The translations under genes and the position numbers were made by a program. This document shows, piece after piece, positions 1 to 9,344 of a DNA stretch of 64,000 nt. The notes beneath the pieces are model-generated. The model was not told the DNA's origin, did no database searches, and was given only the letters and a program-made list of their open reading frames with translations. Source of the DNA: Limnohabitans sp. INBF002 (GTDB lineage Bacteria; Pseudomonadota; Gammaproteobacteria; Burkholderiales; Burkholderiaceae_C); assembly GCF_027924905.1 (NCBI RefSeq), contig NZ_AP027055.1, positions 496,001 through 560,000 on the forward strand, given 5' to 3'. The first letter of the stretch is position 1. Every line of letters begins with the position of its first letter.

Positions 1-284
1 GCATCGCGCAACGATACATACACATCGGTGTGAGCATGGTTCAAAGCGGGTTCGCGTCCAGCGATCAGTTCGTGGCCAGGCACCTTCAGATCAATGCGCA
101 CATGAAAGTGATTGCCCTGGTGGTGGTGCTTGTGCAGCTGTTCGACCATCACTCGGCAGCTGTTGATCGAAGGGTAGAACTGCCCTAGCTTCTGAACTTT
201 TTCACGAATCTTGGTCTCTAGCGCTTCGGAGCTGTCCACGTGACGGAAACTGATTTGAAGGGGAATAGATTTTGGGAATGTCAT
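1..284 (-). CDS. Ribosome hibernation/modulation factor, HPF/RaiA family (3' end cut off by window)
   Basis: The minus strand reads from an ATG at 284 through the window edge without a stop, giving about 94 residues that begin MTFPKSIPLQISFRHVDSSE. The start, the helix with EALETKIREKVQKL and the strand VRIDLKVPGHELIAGRE resemble the S30AE (sigma-54 modulation/HPF) domain. Proteins of this family bind the 30S decoding centre and silence or dimerise ribosomes in stationary phase. The His-rich stretch around residues 50-60 (HKHHHQ) is unusual. The C-terminus is outside the window, so short HPF and longer forms cannot be told apart. Confidence 0.75.
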   Translation of the reverse strand, partial: MTFPKSIPLQISFRHVDSSEALETKIREKVQKLGQFYPSINSCRVMVEQLHKHHHQGNHFHVRIDLKVPGHELIAGREPALNHAHTDVYVSLRD

Positions 285-356
285 GCGCTAATTCTGAAGC
301 GCCAACGTGCAGGCGTCTGTTCGATGCCTCACACGTCCCCATTCCTTTGAGCCTTG

Positions 357-929
357 TCAGGGCTTGATGTGGCGAAACGATTTCACGGTTCGGATTGCCA
401 AACTCGCACAGGCCAGCACAAGCACCGTGCCAAACCAATCGCCGACAGCCATGACCAATGCGCTGGTGATCACGCTGTCAGTCTGACCTGTCCCAAAAAA
501 CCAAAGCTGGTGAAGGAGGCCGTTGGTCAAGGCAAAGAGCACCGTGAGTTTGAAAAAGGCTTTGCTATTCAGACCCGTCAGTCCTGTGCTGAGCTGAAAG
601 AAACGGATGGCGATGAAGCGTGCCAAGTAGGGCGAACCACCAGAGATCAGCGCGGTCCCTAGATTGAACACATGGGCATCAGGCGCGCCAAACATGTAGT
701 TGATGGCGATAGAACCCAGCACGATGCCCAGTGCCCCCATGTGCGTCAGCACCAGCACAAACAACAGGCGCAAACCACTGGGGAGGTAGAGCCAGTTGAC
801 GCCTTGAGAAAACTCAAACCATTCGAAGTAATGGCCGTTCAGTTGGTAGGCGTAAAAATAAGCAACAGCACATGCTAAGCTGACGATGGCTTGGCTTTCA
901 ATGCTGAGTTTTTCTGACGACTGCATCAA
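357..929 (-). CDS. MASE1-like integral membrane protein, no output domain
   Basis: A 190-residue, strongly hydrophobic protein with about five or six predicted membrane spans. The motifs WLYLPSGLRLL near residue 46 and GDWFGTVLVL near residue 163 resemble the W-x-P-x-G and D-x-x-G segments of MASE1 sensor domains, which are normally fused to histidine kinases or diguanylate cyclases. Here nothing follows the membrane part, so a signalling role is only a guess. It stands alone between the HPF-like gene and terC on the same strand. I am confident it is a gene and only moderately confident of the family. Confidence 0.6.
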   Translation of the reverse strand: MMQSSEKLSIESQAIVSLACAVAYFYAYQLNGHYFEWFEFSQGVNWLYLPSGLRLLFVLVLTHMGALGIVLGSIAINYMFGAPDAHVFNLGTALISGGSPYLARFIAIRFFQLSTGLTGLNSKAFFKLTVLFALTNGLLHQLWFFGTGQTDSVITSALVMAVGDWFGTVLVLACASLAIRTVKSFRHIKP

Positions 930-980
930 GCCATTTTATCGAGAAGATACGGCTTGATGTATACATACCGGCAGGCCTTG

Positions 981-1718
981 TCACGGCATGTTCTGGTGCA
1001 GTTGGACCACGTTTTTAGCGCGTTTGCGGAAGCGGATATTGAGCATTTCTACAATCACCGAGAACGCCATCGCGAAGTAGATGTAGCCTTTTGGAATGTG
1101 GTGGCCCAGGCCTTCGGCCATCAGCACCACGCCCACCACCACCAAGAAGGTGAGGGCCAGCATTTTGATGGACGGGTGATTTGACACAAAGCGGCCAATG
1201 CCCGAAGCAAACGCCATCATCAAACCCACAGACGCGATCACGGCGGCAATCATGATGGCCACCTCGTCCACCATGCCCACGGCGGTGATGATGGAGTCGA
1301 GAGAGAACACCAAGTCGATCACCATGATTTGCAAGATGATGGCGAACATGGTGGCTTTGACAGCACTGCCACCGTGTTCTTCTTCACCTTCGAGTGATTG
1401 GTGAATTTCGCCAGTGCTTTTCCAAATCAGGAACAGACCGCCCGAAATCAAAATCAAATCACGGCCAGAAATATCTTTGCCAAACGCGGTGAACAAAGGC
1501 TCGACCAAACCCACGATGACCGACAGCAACAGCAGCAAGCCGATGCGCATGAACATGGCCATGAACAGGCCAATGCGGCGCGCAAATTCGCGCTTCTCAG
1601 GTGGCAGCTTGTCCACCAAAATGGAAATGAAGATGATGTTGTCAATGCCCAGCACCAGTTCGAGTGCAGTGAGGGTGGCAAAGGCAATCCACGCTTGTGG
1701 GTCGGTCAAGAGTTCCAT
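981..1718 (-). CDS. TerC family integral membrane protein
   Basis: A 245-residue protein opening MELLTDPQAWIAF, with the TerC signature ELVLGIDNIIF (residues 20-30) and a second acidic membrane motif DLVFSLDSI near residue 135. About seven hydrophobic segments are visible. The family (Pfam TerC) is linked to metal homeostasis, including manganese export and loading of exported enzymes, and by name to tellurium resistance. The length is normal for the short TerC/YkoY type without CBS domains. Nothing in the neighbourhood suggests a tellurite operon, so a general metal-handling role is more likely. Confidence 0.85.
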   Translation of the reverse strand: MELLTDPQAWIAFATLTALELVLGIDNIIFISILVDKLPPEKREFARRIGLFMAMFMRIGLLLLLSVIVGLVEPLFTAFGKDISGRDLILISGGLFLIWKSTGEIHQSLEGEEEHGGSAVKATMFAIILQIMVIDLVFSLDSIITAVGMVDEVAIMIAAVIASVGLMMAFASGIGRFVSNHPSIKMLALTFLVVVGVVLMAEGLGHHIPKGYIYFAMAFSVIVEMLNIRFRKRAKNVVQLHQNMP

Positions 1719-1796
1719 GTGGTACTTTCTAATTCAGATGCACCGGATGGTAGCGATCGCCTAAAAGTCCACAAACTGTGGGCTTTTAGCGCGGGC

Positions 1797-2576
1797 TTAT
1801 TGGTGTTTGAAGTCGGCAGGGCGTTTGTTGACAAACGCGTCCATGCCTTCTTTTTGGTCGGCGGTGGCGAACAAGGCGTGGAACAGGCGGCGCTCAAACA
1901 TCACGCCGTCGGCCAAGCCGCTTTCAAACGCGCGATTGACCGACTCTTTGGCGGCCATCGTGGCGATTTGCGAGTAGCCACAAATCATCAGCGCAGCGCC
2001 CAAGGTTTCTTCCATCAACTTGTCCAGCGGCACGATGCGGCTGACCAAGCCTGCTTTTTCGGCTTCGTTCGCGTCCATCATGCGACCCGTCAATGCCAAG
2101 TCCATGGCTTTGGCTTTGCCCACGGCGCGTGGCAAACGCTGCGTGCCACCAGCGCCTGGAATGATGCCCAGTTTGATTTCGGGCTGGCCAAATCTGGCGT
2201 TGTCGGCGGCGATGATGAAGTCGCACATCATCGCCAGCTCGCAGCCGCCACCTAAAGCAAAGCCGCTGACGGCTGCGATGACGGGCTTGCGAATGCTGCG
2301 GATGGTTTCCCAGTCGCGGGTGATGTAGTCGTTCTTGTAGACATCGGCAAAGCTGTAGGTGGCCATCGCGCCAATGTCGGCGCCCGCTGCAAACGCTTTT
2401 TCGCTGCCGGTGATGATCATGCAACCGATGGCTTCGTCTGCATCAAACGCTTTAAGGGCTTGGCCCAACTCCACCATCAAACCGGCGTTCAGCGCATTGA
2501 GCTGCTTGGGGCGGTTGAGGGTGATGACGCCCACTTTGTCGGCTTCGGTGTGGACGGTGATGAATTCGTAGCTCAT
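1797..2576 (-). CDS. Enoyl-CoA hydratase/isomerase family protein
   Basis: A 259-residue crotonase-fold protein starting MSYEFITVHTEADKVGVITL. The oxyanion-hole segment AFAAGADIGAM, the segment ALGGGCELAMMCD and GRFGQPEIKLGIIPGAGG-type residues are present, including the two Glu positions used by hydratases (E in GGCELA and E in QPEIKLG). It probably hydrates trans-2-enoyl-CoA in fatty acid or phenylacetate degradation. The reading frame stays open far upstream, but the ATG at 2576 matches the family N-terminus and the upstream extension has no recognisable domain. Confidence 0.88.
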   Translation of the reverse strand: MSYEFITVHTEADKVGVITLNRPKQLNALNAGLMVELGQALKAFDADEAIGCMIITGSEKAFAAGADIGAMATYSFADVYKNDYITRDWETIRSIRKPVIAAVSGFALGGGCELAMMCDFIIAADNARFGQPEIKLGIIPGAGGTQRLPRAVGKAKAMDLALTGRMMDANEAEKAGLVSRIVPLDKLMEETLGAALMICGYSQIATMAAKESVNRAFESGLADGVMFERRLFHALFATADQKEGMDAFVNKRPADFKHQ

Positions 2577-2626
2577 GCGGATGCTCCCAAACGTGTGAAA
2601 AGGTGAGTTGAAAATTGTGATCTGAA

Positions 2627-4417
2627 CTATAGGCCTAGCCAGCGACTGAGCAGTTTGGGGTTGTCCTGCATGAGACGCCAGGTGCTGTTGGCTTTGGCGT
2701 CGGGCCAAGCGAGGGTCAGGCGCAGCAACTGGCGGTCGCGGCTGATCAGGGCGGTCACTTTTTTGGCCGCGCCTGCGTACAGCAGCAAATCGTCGAGTTT
2801 TTTGATGCGCCAGGCTGAAGCGGGTTTGCCTGCCACTTCCACGCCCAGCCACTCGTCGCCCGGCGCAAAGCCAGCCTTGTGCGCGGCACTGCCGCTGAGC
2901 ACGGTTTTGATTTGCACGTTGTGGTCTTCCGCCACACGCAAGCCCAAACGTTGGGCCAGCTGAGCGGGGTCGTGTTGCACCTTCACGCCGTGTGCGGCCA
3001 GCAGTTTCTCTAGCGGCAAATCGCGTGTGCCGTGCACCCAGGCTTTGAACTCAGCAGCCCATGAACGGCCTGTGAGTTCTTTGAGCACCGCCAGCACATC
3101 GGCCTCAAGCATCGGGCCATCGTGCTTGCCAGTGCAGCAACGTACCCACAAGGCGCGCATCACATCGTCCAGCGACACGCTGTGGTTTTTCACGCCGTGC
3201 TGGCGCAGGCTCAGGTCAAGGCACAACGCGACCAGTGCGCCCTTGGTGTAGTAGCTCACGGTCAGGTTGGGGCTGTTGGCGTCTTGGCGGTAGTACTTGG
3301 TCCACGCCTCAAAGCTCGACTGTGCCACGCTGTGCACCTCGCGGCCTGGTGTTTGCAGCACTTGGTTGATGGTTTTGTTGAGCAGCTTCAAGTACTGCGC
3401 ATCGTCAATCAGCCCTGCGCGGCGCAGCAGCAAATCGTCGTAGTAGCTGGTGAAGCCTTCAAAGAACCACAGCAGCTCGGTGTAGTTTTCTTGGGTGTAG
3501 TCGTAGCGTGCAAACTCGGCGGGGCGCAAGCGTTTGACGTTCCAGGTGTGGAAATACTCGTGGCTGATGAGGCCCAAGAGCGTGGTGTAGCCCTCGCTTT
3601 GCTTGGCGTCGCTTGGTTTGCTGTCGTTGAGTCGCGGCAAGTCGGCGCGGTTGCAAATGAGGGCGGTGGAGTTGCGGTGCTCTAAGCCGCCGTAGCCGTC
3701 GGCCACGGCGTTGAGCATGAACACGTAGTTTTTGTGCGGTGTGGCCGAGCGCTTGTGGCCGTGCCAAAAGCGAATGGCGGTTTCGCAAATCTTTTGCGTG
3801 TCGCGCAGCAAACGTTCGCCATCAAACGTGGGCGTGGCACCCGCCACCACAAAGCGGTGCTCGATGCCGCAGGCTTTGAAGCTGCCGCTCCAAAACGCAC
3901 CCATTTCTACGGGGCAGTCCACCAGCTCGTCGTAATCGGCGGCCACATAGGTGCCAAAGCCTTGACGGTCGGTTTTGACGGGCGTCAGGCCGGTGGCCAC
4001 TTGCCATGCCTTGTGTGTGTTGAACGAGTCAGCCACCAGCTCTAGCTGGTGGGGCGCATCCGCTTGACCTTCGACTTGCAAACACAAGCTGGTGCCATTG
4101 AAGAAGCCGCGCTGGGTGGTCAACCAAGCGGTGCGCACCGAATCGTCGTGTGCATGCACTTGGTAGTGCAGTGTGAGGGGGGTGTTGGCTTCGCAGCCGA
4201 TCACCCACGTGGCTTTGTCGAGCTGTTGCACGGTCACGTTGCGCTTGCCTTGGCGTGCGCTGAGGCCGGTGATTTGCTTGGCAAATTCGCGCACCATGTA
4301 GCTGCCTGCTATCCACACCGGCAGCGAGACGCGCTGGCCTGCGGCGGGTTGGGCGATGGTGAGCGTCACGCCATACAGGTGGGCGTGCAGGTCTGCGGCT
4401 TCGATGCGGTAGTGCAT
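2627..4417 (-). CDS. M61 family (glycyl aminopeptidase-type) metallopeptidase with C-terminal PDZ-like domain
   Basis: A 596-residue protein from the ATG at 4417. The zinc motif HEYFH lies at residues 286-290, preceded by GGLEHRNS (243-250) and followed by WFFEGFTSYYDD, which carries the likely third zinc ligand Glu. The C-terminal 120 residues (APGDEWLGVEVAG region) look like a PDZ domain. This is the standard M61 layout. No clear signal peptide is seen, so it is probably cytoplasmic. The start is two bases past the stop of the upstream DUF3429 gene, which suggests coexpression. The frame stays open further upstream, but that part lies over the DUF3429 gene. Confidence 0.88.
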   Translation of the reverse strand: MHYRIEAADLHAHLYGVTLTIAQPAAGQRVSLPVWIAGSYMVREFAKQITGLSARQGKRNVTVQQLDKATWVIGCEANTPLTLHYQVHAHDDSVRTAWLTTQRGFFNGTSLCLQVEGQADAPHQLELVADSFNTHKAWQVATGLTPVKTDRQGFGTYVAADYDELVDCPVEMGAFWSGSFKACGIEHRFVVAGATPTFDGERLLRDTQKICETAIRFWHGHKRSATPHKNYVFMLNAVADGYGGLEHRNSTALICNRADLPRLNDSKPSDAKQSEGYTTLLGLISHEYFHTWNVKRLRPAEFARYDYTQENYTELLWFFEGFTSYYDDLLLRRAGLIDDAQYLKLLNKTINQVLQTPGREVHSVAQSSFEAWTKYYRQDANSPNLTVSYYTKGALVALCLDLSLRQHGVKNHSVSLDDVMRALWVRCCTGKHDGPMLEADVLAVLKELTGRSWAAEFKAWVHGTRDLPLEKLLAAHGVKVQHDPAQLAQRLGLRVAEDHNVQIKTVLSGSAAHKAGFAPGDEWLGVEVAGKPASAWRIKKLDDLLLYAGAAKKVTALISRDRQLLRLTLAWPDAKANSTWRLMQDNPKLLSRWLGL

Positions 4418-4419
4418 TT

Positions 4420-4872
4420 TTAGGTCGCTGCCGCGCCGAGCAAGCAGGCCAAGGTGGACACCACGGTCAGGCGAAAGCGCATGGTCATCCAATCGCGCAA
4501 GCCCGCTTCGGGCCAAGTTTTGCGATCGACCAAATAGCAAGCCACCAGCAGCGCGGCCAACAAAGGCAAGCCCGCGTAGGCCGGCATCATGACCGCGATC
4601 CACGACACCAGCGAAGGCACCACGCCCCACACCATGTGCAGCTTGCGTTGCGGTGCGTTGTGGCGCAGACCAATGCCCCAATGGATACCGCCTAAAAAGG
4701 AGGCAATGGTGGCGCCATACGCGCTGAGCGCAATCGCCACAAAGGGGTGTGCTTCGGGGGTGACGATCCACATGAAAAAGGCGAGCACCACAAACGGAAT
4801 CAGGCCGGCGTAGCCCAAGCGTTCAATGAATTGACCCGCATTGCTGTCAGGGGTGATGGGGGAATGAACCAT
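4420..4872 (-). CDS. DUF3429 domain membrane protein
   Basis: A 150-residue protein with four or five hydrophobic segments (GLIPFVVLAFFMWI, FVAIALSAYGATIASFLGGI, GVVPSLVSWIAVM, LPLLAALLVACYLVD). The pattern LGGIHWG followed by VPSLVSW and then R-hydrophobic-RLTVVSTL is typical of the DUF3429 family, whose biochemical role is unknown. It lies 14 bases below dsbC and directly upstream of the M61 peptidase gene on the same strand. It is a small conserved inner-membrane protein and I cannot assign a function. Confidence 0.8.
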   Translation of the reverse strand: MVHSPITPDSNAGQFIERLGYAGLIPFVVLAFFMWIVTPEAHPFVAIALSAYGATIASFLGGIHWGIGLRHNAPQRKLHMVWGVVPSLVSWIAVMMPAYAGLPLLAALLVACYLVDRKTWPEAGLRDWMTMRFRLTVVSTLACLLGAAAT

Positions 4873-4886
4873 GGTGATGTACTCGT

Positions 4887-5612
4887 TTATTTAGCGGCGT
4901 CAGCCAGCAGTTTTTCAATTTGCGTGCTGTTGATGGCACCCGGCACGCGCGTGCCGTCTTGCGCCACCAGCGTGGGGGTGCCGGTGATTTTGTATTTGCG
5001 GCCAAAGTCCAAGTTGCGGTCAATCGCCGCGGTGTTGCACTGCGCGGCGACAGGTGCGATGTCTTTTTGCATGAGGTTGACCCATGCGGCGGCTGGGTCT
5101 TTGGCGCACCACACGTTGCGTGATTTTTCGACCGATGCGGGGCCAAGCACCGGCATCAAAAACAAATACACCGTCACGTTGTCGATCTTGGCCAAGTCGC
5201 GTTCGAAGCGTTTGCAGTAACCGCAGTTGGGGTCTTCAAACACGGCAAGTTTGCGTTTGCCGTTGCCGTGGACGATGGTGATGGCGTCTTTCAGCGGCAG
5301 GGCGTTGAAGTCGACCGCGCTCAGTTTGGCTTCGCGTTCTTCGGTCAGGTTGCGTTTGCTTTTGGTGTCAATCAAGTTGCCTTGAATGAGGAAGTTGCCT
5401 TGTGCATCGCTGTAGTAAATCTCGTTGGTGCTCAGGCGCAACTCGTAAATGCCAGCCAATGGGGTGGGCGTGATTTCTTCAATCTTGGGAATTTGCGGAA
5501 TGCGTTCGCTCAGATTTTTGCGAATGTTGGCTTCGTGGCCTTGGGCCCAAGCGCTGGTGATGCTCAGCGCAAGCAATGCAGCGGCAGAGAGTTGGCGAAA
5601 GGTGCGTTGCAT
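4887..5612 (-). CDS. dsbC: Periplasmic thiol:disulfide isomerase DsbC
   Basis: A 241-residue secreted protein. Signal peptide residues 1-23 end in AWAQ. The N-terminal dimerisation part (residues 25-90) precedes a thioredoxin fold with the active site CGYC at 130-133 in FEDPNCGYCKRF, and the cis-proline loop GTPT is at 211-214. Two further cysteines (169 and 192) match the structural disulfide of DsbC. It shuffles wrong disulfides in the periplasm and is kept reduced by DsbD, which is not in this window. The length is typical. Confidence 0.93.
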   Translation of the reverse strand: MQRTFRQLSAAALLALSITSAWAQGHEANIRKNLSERIPQIPKIEEITPTPLAGIYELRLSTNEIYYSDAQGNFLIQGNLIDTKSKRNLTEEREAKLSAVDFNALPLKDAITIVHGNGKRKLAVFEDPNCGYCKRFERDLAKIDNVTVYLFLMPVLGPASVEKSRNVWCAKDPAAAWVNLMQKDIAPVAAQCNTAAIDRNLDFGRKYKITGTPTLVAQDGTRVPGAINSTQIEKLLADAAK

Positions 5613-5650
5613 GTGTGCGTTGCCTCGTGTGGGTGAAAAGGGGCGGGCGG

Positions 5651-6772
5651 TTAGCCCATGGCTTGGTGCATGGCCCAGGCTTTGACGGTGGCAAGGCTGT
5701 TGAAGCCATTCATGCCCCAGTTACGCAGCGCTTGCACGCCGGGGTTGGGGTGGGCAAATAAGCGTTGCAAGCCATCGCACGCCAACCAAGTGGGCACCAT
5801 GTCGGCTTTGCGGGCGCGCTCGTAGCGGCGCATGAAGTAACGGTCGCCCACGCTGCGCCAGTAGTCTTTGGTCTCGCGGGCTTTCAGCACACTCGCCAGC
5901 TCGGCCACATCGGCCAAGCCGAGGTTGAGGCCTAAGCCAGCCAGCGGGTGAATGTTGTGGGCTGCATCGCCCGCCAGCGCCCAAGCGCTGCCGTCTGCAA
6001 AGTTGCCCGTCCAGCGGTCGGCGCAGGCCAGTTGCAGTGGCCACATGGCGCGTTCGCTGGTGAGCGCGATTTGGCCCAGCACGCCGTTGCTGGCGTGTTC
6101 AAGTTCAATGCCAAAAGCTTCGGGGCTCAGCGCTAACATGTCTTTGGCACGTTCGGGTGGCAGCGACCACACCAAGCTGGCCGTGTCGCCCTGCGTACCG
6201 CCCAAAGGCAGCAGCGCCAAAATTTCTAAACCATGTGCGCCTTGGGTGAACCACTGCAGCGCTTGCTGGCGGTGCGGCGTGCTGCAACGCACGCGGGCGG
6301 CCACGGCGTGTTGTTGGTAAGGCAACACCTCAAAGTTCACATCCAGCTCAGCGCGGGTGGCGCTGGCGCGGCCTTCGCACACCACGGTCAAAGCGGCGGG
6401 TTCGGGGGCGGTGAGCTGGGTAATTTCGGCTTGGTAACGCACGGCTTCGGCCAGTTGGGCTTCAAGCACGGCCACGTCCACGATCCAAGTCAGGCCCTCG
6501 GGCGTGGGGCTTTGAAAGTGGATAAAGCCGCCATCGTCGCCCCACACGCGCATGTGTTGCACGGGGGTGGCGTGCAAGGCGTCGGGCCAGCAACGCAAAC
6601 CAGACAGCAAGTCACGAGAGGCGCTGTTGAGTGAGTAAGCCCTAACGTCTTGCGTGGTTTTGGGGGCTGAGGTGACCAATCCCACGCGTAGTTTTTGGCG
6701 TGCGAGCAACAGGGCCAAGGTGCGTCCCACCATGCCATCGCCGCGAATACAAACGTCCAGTTTTTGAGCCAT
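5651..6772 (-). CDS. FAD-dependent monooxygenase, UbiH/UbiF/VisC (ubiquinone hydroxylase) family
   Basis: A 373-residue flavoprotein starting MAQKLDVCIRGDGMVGRTLA, which holds a variant Rossmann FAD motif (G-D-G-M-V-G in place of GxGxxG). The second FAD/substrate motif GDAAHNIHPLAGLGLNLGL sits near residue 280 and is the strongest family mark. Enzymes of this group add hydroxyls to the ubiquinone ring. Which ring position this one modifies cannot be read from sequence. The frame stays open about 900 bases further upstream, but that extension is antisense to the MOSC gene. It is divergent from the MOSC gene with 33 bases between the starts. Confidence 0.85.
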   Translation of the reverse strand: MAQKLDVCIRGDGMVGRTLALLLARQKLRVGLVTSAPKTTQDVRAYSLNSASRDLLSGLRCWPDALHATPVQHMRVWGDDGGFIHFQSPTPEGLTWIVDVAVLEAQLAEAVRYQAEITQLTAPEPAALTVVCEGRASATRAELDVNFEVLPYQQHAVAARVRCSTPHRQQALQWFTQGAHGLEILALLPLGGTQGDTASLVWSLPPERAKDMLALSPEAFGIELEHASNGVLGQIALTSERAMWPLQLACADRWTGNFADGSAWALAGDAAHNIHPLAGLGLNLGLADVAELASVLKARETKDYWRSVGDRYFMRRYERARKADMVPTWLACDGLQRLFAHPNPGVQALRNWGMNGFNSLATVKAWAMHQAMG

Positions 6773-6805
6773 GAAGTTGATTGTAGGAGGGCGGCACAAT
6801 GCCGT

Positions 6806-7705
6806 ATGACCTCTGTTGAATTTGAAGCACGCATTGCCGCCTTGTGGGTGTTTCCCATCAAGTCGTGCGCAGGTATTTCGGTGACGCAAGCGGTGCTCAC
6901 CCCCACCGGGCTGGCCCACGACCGCGCATGGATGGTGGTGGACGCCGAGGGCGAGATGGTGACCCAGCGCGAACTGCCGCGCATGGCATTGGTTCAGCCC
7001 GAGCTGGTGCATTCTGGGACGGGCGTGACCGAGCTGGTGTTGCACGCCAGCGGCATGGTGGCTTTGCATTTGCCAGCTGTGAGCGTGCAAGCTGCCAGCC
7101 CACAAGCGCACCCCACCAACGTTCGCGTGTGGGACGACGCGGTGCTCGCGTTCGACATGGGCTCCGCTGCCAGCGCATGGTTGACCGAATTTTTGGGTGA
7201 AAGCCTGGGGCCGCTGCGCTTGGTGCGTTTTGATGAACGCCACAAACGCGTGGCCAGCCGCAAGTGGACGCAAGGCGTCGAAGCGCTGAACCAATTCAGT
7301 GATGGATTTCCGGTGCTCGTTGCCAGCACCGCCTCGCTGGATGAACTCAACACACGTTTGGCCCAGCAAGGGATGGGCGCTGTGGATATGCGACGTTTTC
7401 GTGCCAACTTGGTGTTGTCGGGTGTGCATGCCCATGACGAAGACCGTGTGGGCGTGATGACCCTCGACACCGACACAGGCCCCGTGCAACTGAACCCCGT
7501 CAAGCCCTGTCCCCGTTGCCCTATTCCTAACATCGACCCCGACACGGGCACTTCGGCACCCGTTGTGAGCGACACCTTGCAGGTGTACCGCCAAGACGCG
7601 CGGGTCAACGGCGCGATCACCTTTGGCATGAACGCCATCCCGCTCAGTGGCGTTGGACAAACCTTGCGCGTGGGGCAAGTGGTGTCAGCGCCCTGGTCGT
7701 TTTAA
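6806..7705 (+). CDS. MOSC domain protein (YcbX-type, molybdenum-cofactor sulfur carrier fold)
   Basis: A 299-residue protein. The ATG at 6806 is preceded by a good ribosome site (AGGAGG at 6786-6791) and gives MTSVEFEARIAALWVFPIKSC, which opens the MOSC N-terminal beta-barrel. The MOSC core follows, with FSDGFPVLVAS, RRFRANLVLSG and the conserved cysteine segment KPCPRCPI. Related proteins (YcbX, mARC) bind Moco and reduce N-hydroxylated compounds. Unlike E. coli YcbX, no C-terminal 2Fe-2S domain is present. An in-frame extension upstream exists but overlaps the divergent UbiH-type gene. Confidence 0.85.
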   Translation: MTSVEFEARIAALWVFPIKSCAGISVTQAVLTPTGLAHDRAWMVVDAEGEMVTQRELPRMALVQPELVHSGTGVTELVLHASGMVALHLPAVSVQAASPQAHPTNVRVWDDAVLAFDMGSAASAWLTEFLGESLGPLRLVRFDERHKRVASRKWTQGVEALNQFSDGFPVLVASTASLDELNTRLAQQGMGAVDMRRFRANLVLSGVHAHDEDRVGVMTLDTDTGPVQLNPVKPCPRCPIPNIDPDTGTSAPVVSDTLQVYRQDARVNGAITFGMNAIPLSGVGQTLRVGQVVSAPWSF

Positions 7706-7717
7706 AACCAACGTGGG

Positions 7718-8098
7718 TTATTTGCTGGGCACGGGTCTGACGATTTCGCGCAACATGCCGCCTTCGCGCACGCTGCCTTCTGTGCGGCCTTCACCCCGCA
7801 TGCGCGCTTCACATGCCGCACGTTCGTCGCCCGCATGCGCGTCGCATCGCTGCGATTGGTTGCGTTGCACCGCCGAGGCAGGCGCCTCGTCGAGCTTGTT
7901 GCGTTTGGCTTCTGCCAACGCGTTGCGGGCTTCTAGGCGACAAGTCTTCAATTCCTCTGCGGACGTCAGGCGGGCGCATTCGGCCATTTCTTCTTTGTAG
8001 CGCGCTTGTGCATCGGCCAGCGTGTCAGCCTGTGCGGTGAATGAACCCAGGGCGAGCAATAGGCTGGTCAAGCTAAGCCAGCGTGAGGTGTGTGTCAT
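7718..8098 (-). CDS. Small secreted protein of unknown function, charged and helical
   Basis: A 126-residue protein with a clear signal peptide (residues 1-24, ending FTAQA). The mature part is a highly charged helix with four cysteines, two in MAECARL and KTCRLEA and two in RCDAHAG and AACEAR. That pattern suggests two disulfide-linked helical hairpins and would suit DsbC-assisted folding in the periplasm. Similar small proteins are common in Comamonadaceae, but I know no function. It converges on the MOSC gene (12 bases apart). Confidence 0.65.
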   Translation of the reverse strand: MTHTSRWLSLTSLLLALGSFTAQADTLADAQARYKEEMAECARLTSAEELKTCRLEARNALAEAKRNKLDEAPASAVQRNQSQRCDAHAGDERAACEARMRGEGRTEGSVREGGMLREIVRPVPSK

Positions 8099-8237
8099 GG
8101 CCGTGTTTCCTTTTTGATTTCAAAGCGTAGGTTACCGAATGTGCGGCAAAACATCTGTGCGGTGAATCGCACATCCGCAGCCGGGTCCTGCCGTTTGAGG
8201 GCTTAGTACAATCTGAGGCAGTTACAAGGATATTTTT

Positions 8238-9329
8238 ATGAGTTTGAAATGCGGCATCGTGGGTTTGCCCAACGTTGGCAAATCCACCCTGTTCAACGCC
8301 CTGACCAAAGCGGGCATCGCGGCTGAGAATTACCCCTTTTGCACGATTGAGCCCAACACCGGCGTGGTCGAAGTGCCTGACCCACGTTTGCAGCAGTTGG
8401 CCGAGATCATCACCCCCGAGCGCATCGTGCCGGCGATTGTGGAATTTGTGGACATCGCTGGCCTCGTGGCAGGTGCCAGCACAGGCGAAGGCTTGGGCAA
8501 CAAGTTCTTGGCCCACATCCGCGAAACCGACGCCATCGTCAACGTGGTGCGCTGCTTTGAAGACGACAACGTGATCCACGTGGCCAACAAGGTGGACCCG
8601 ATTGCCGACATCGAAGTCATCCAAACCGAGCTGTGCTTGGCCGACTTGGCCGCCGTCGAAAAAGCGATTCACCGCGTGAGCAAAATCGCCCGCTCCGGCG
8701 ACAAAGAAGCCGTCAAGCAAATGGCGATTCTCGAGAAGTGCCAAACCGCGCTGAACGACACCAAGCCCGTGCGCACCATCGACTTCAGCAAAGAAGAGCT
8801 GGTCGAACTCAAGCAGTTCTTCTTCATCACGGCCAAGCCCGCGATGTTTGTGGCCAACGTGTCCGAAGACGGCTTTGAGAACAACCCTTTCTTAGACCGC
8901 CTCAAAGCCTTTGCGCAAGCGCAAAACGCGCCCGTGGTGGCCATCTGCGCCAAGATCGAAGCCGAGTTGTCTGAAATGGAAGACGCTGACCGCTTGGAGT
9001 TCCTCAAAGAACTCGGCCAAGACGAGCCAGGCCTGAACCGCCTCATTCGCTCTGCCTACACCTTGCTGGGCTTGCAAACCTACTTCACCGCTGGCGTGAA
9101 AGAAGTGCGCGCGTGGACCATCCACGTGGGCGACACCGGCCCACAAGCCGCTGGCGTGATTCACACCGATTTCGAGAAGGGTTACATCCGCGCCCAGACC
9201 ATCGCGTTTGACGACTTCATCGCCCTCAAAGGCGAGCAAGGCGCCAAAGATGCAGGCAAGATGCGTGCGGAAGGCAAGGAATACGTGGTGAAAGACGGCG
9301 ACGTGATGAACTTCTTGTTCAGCTCTTAA
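8238..9329 (+). CDS. ychF: Redox-regulated ATPase YchF (Obg-like P-loop NTPase)
   Basis: A 363-residue protein with the P-loop [16 protein letters not shown] at residues 7-22, the switch region [11 protein letters not shown], and a C-terminal TGS-like domain with the family ending [18 protein letters not shown]. YchF/OLA1 proteins bind ribosomes and hydrolyse ATP rather than GTP. The length is exactly that of the E. coli homologue. AAGGA sits about eight bases before the ATG. A strong intrinsic terminator follows the stop. Confidence 0.96.
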   Translation: MSLKCGIVGLPNVGKSTLFNALTKAGIAAENYPFCTIEPNTGVVEVPDPRLQQLAEIITPERIVPAIVEFVDIAGLVAGASTGEGLGNKFLAHIRETDAIVNVVRCFEDDNVIHVANKVDPIADIEVIQTELCLADLAAVEKAIHRVSKIARSGDKEAVKQMAILEKCQTALNDTKPVRTIDFSKEELVELKQFFFITAKPAMFVANVSEDGFENNPFLDRLKAFAQAQNAPVVAICAKIEAELSEMEDADRLEFLKELGQDEPGLNRLIRSAYTLLGLQTYFTAGVKEVRAWTIHVGDTGPQAAGVIHTDFEKGYIRAQTIAFDDFIALKGEQGAKDAGKMRAEGKEYVVKDGDVMNFLFSS

Positions 9330-9344
9330 TTGCGCATTGCCCAC

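Noticed and set aside
6773..7678. Upstream in-frame extension of the UbiH-type gene to about 900 bases on the minus strand
   Set aside because: It is antisense to the well-supported MOSC gene and its residues (His/Gly-rich, no domain) look like a shadow reading frame.
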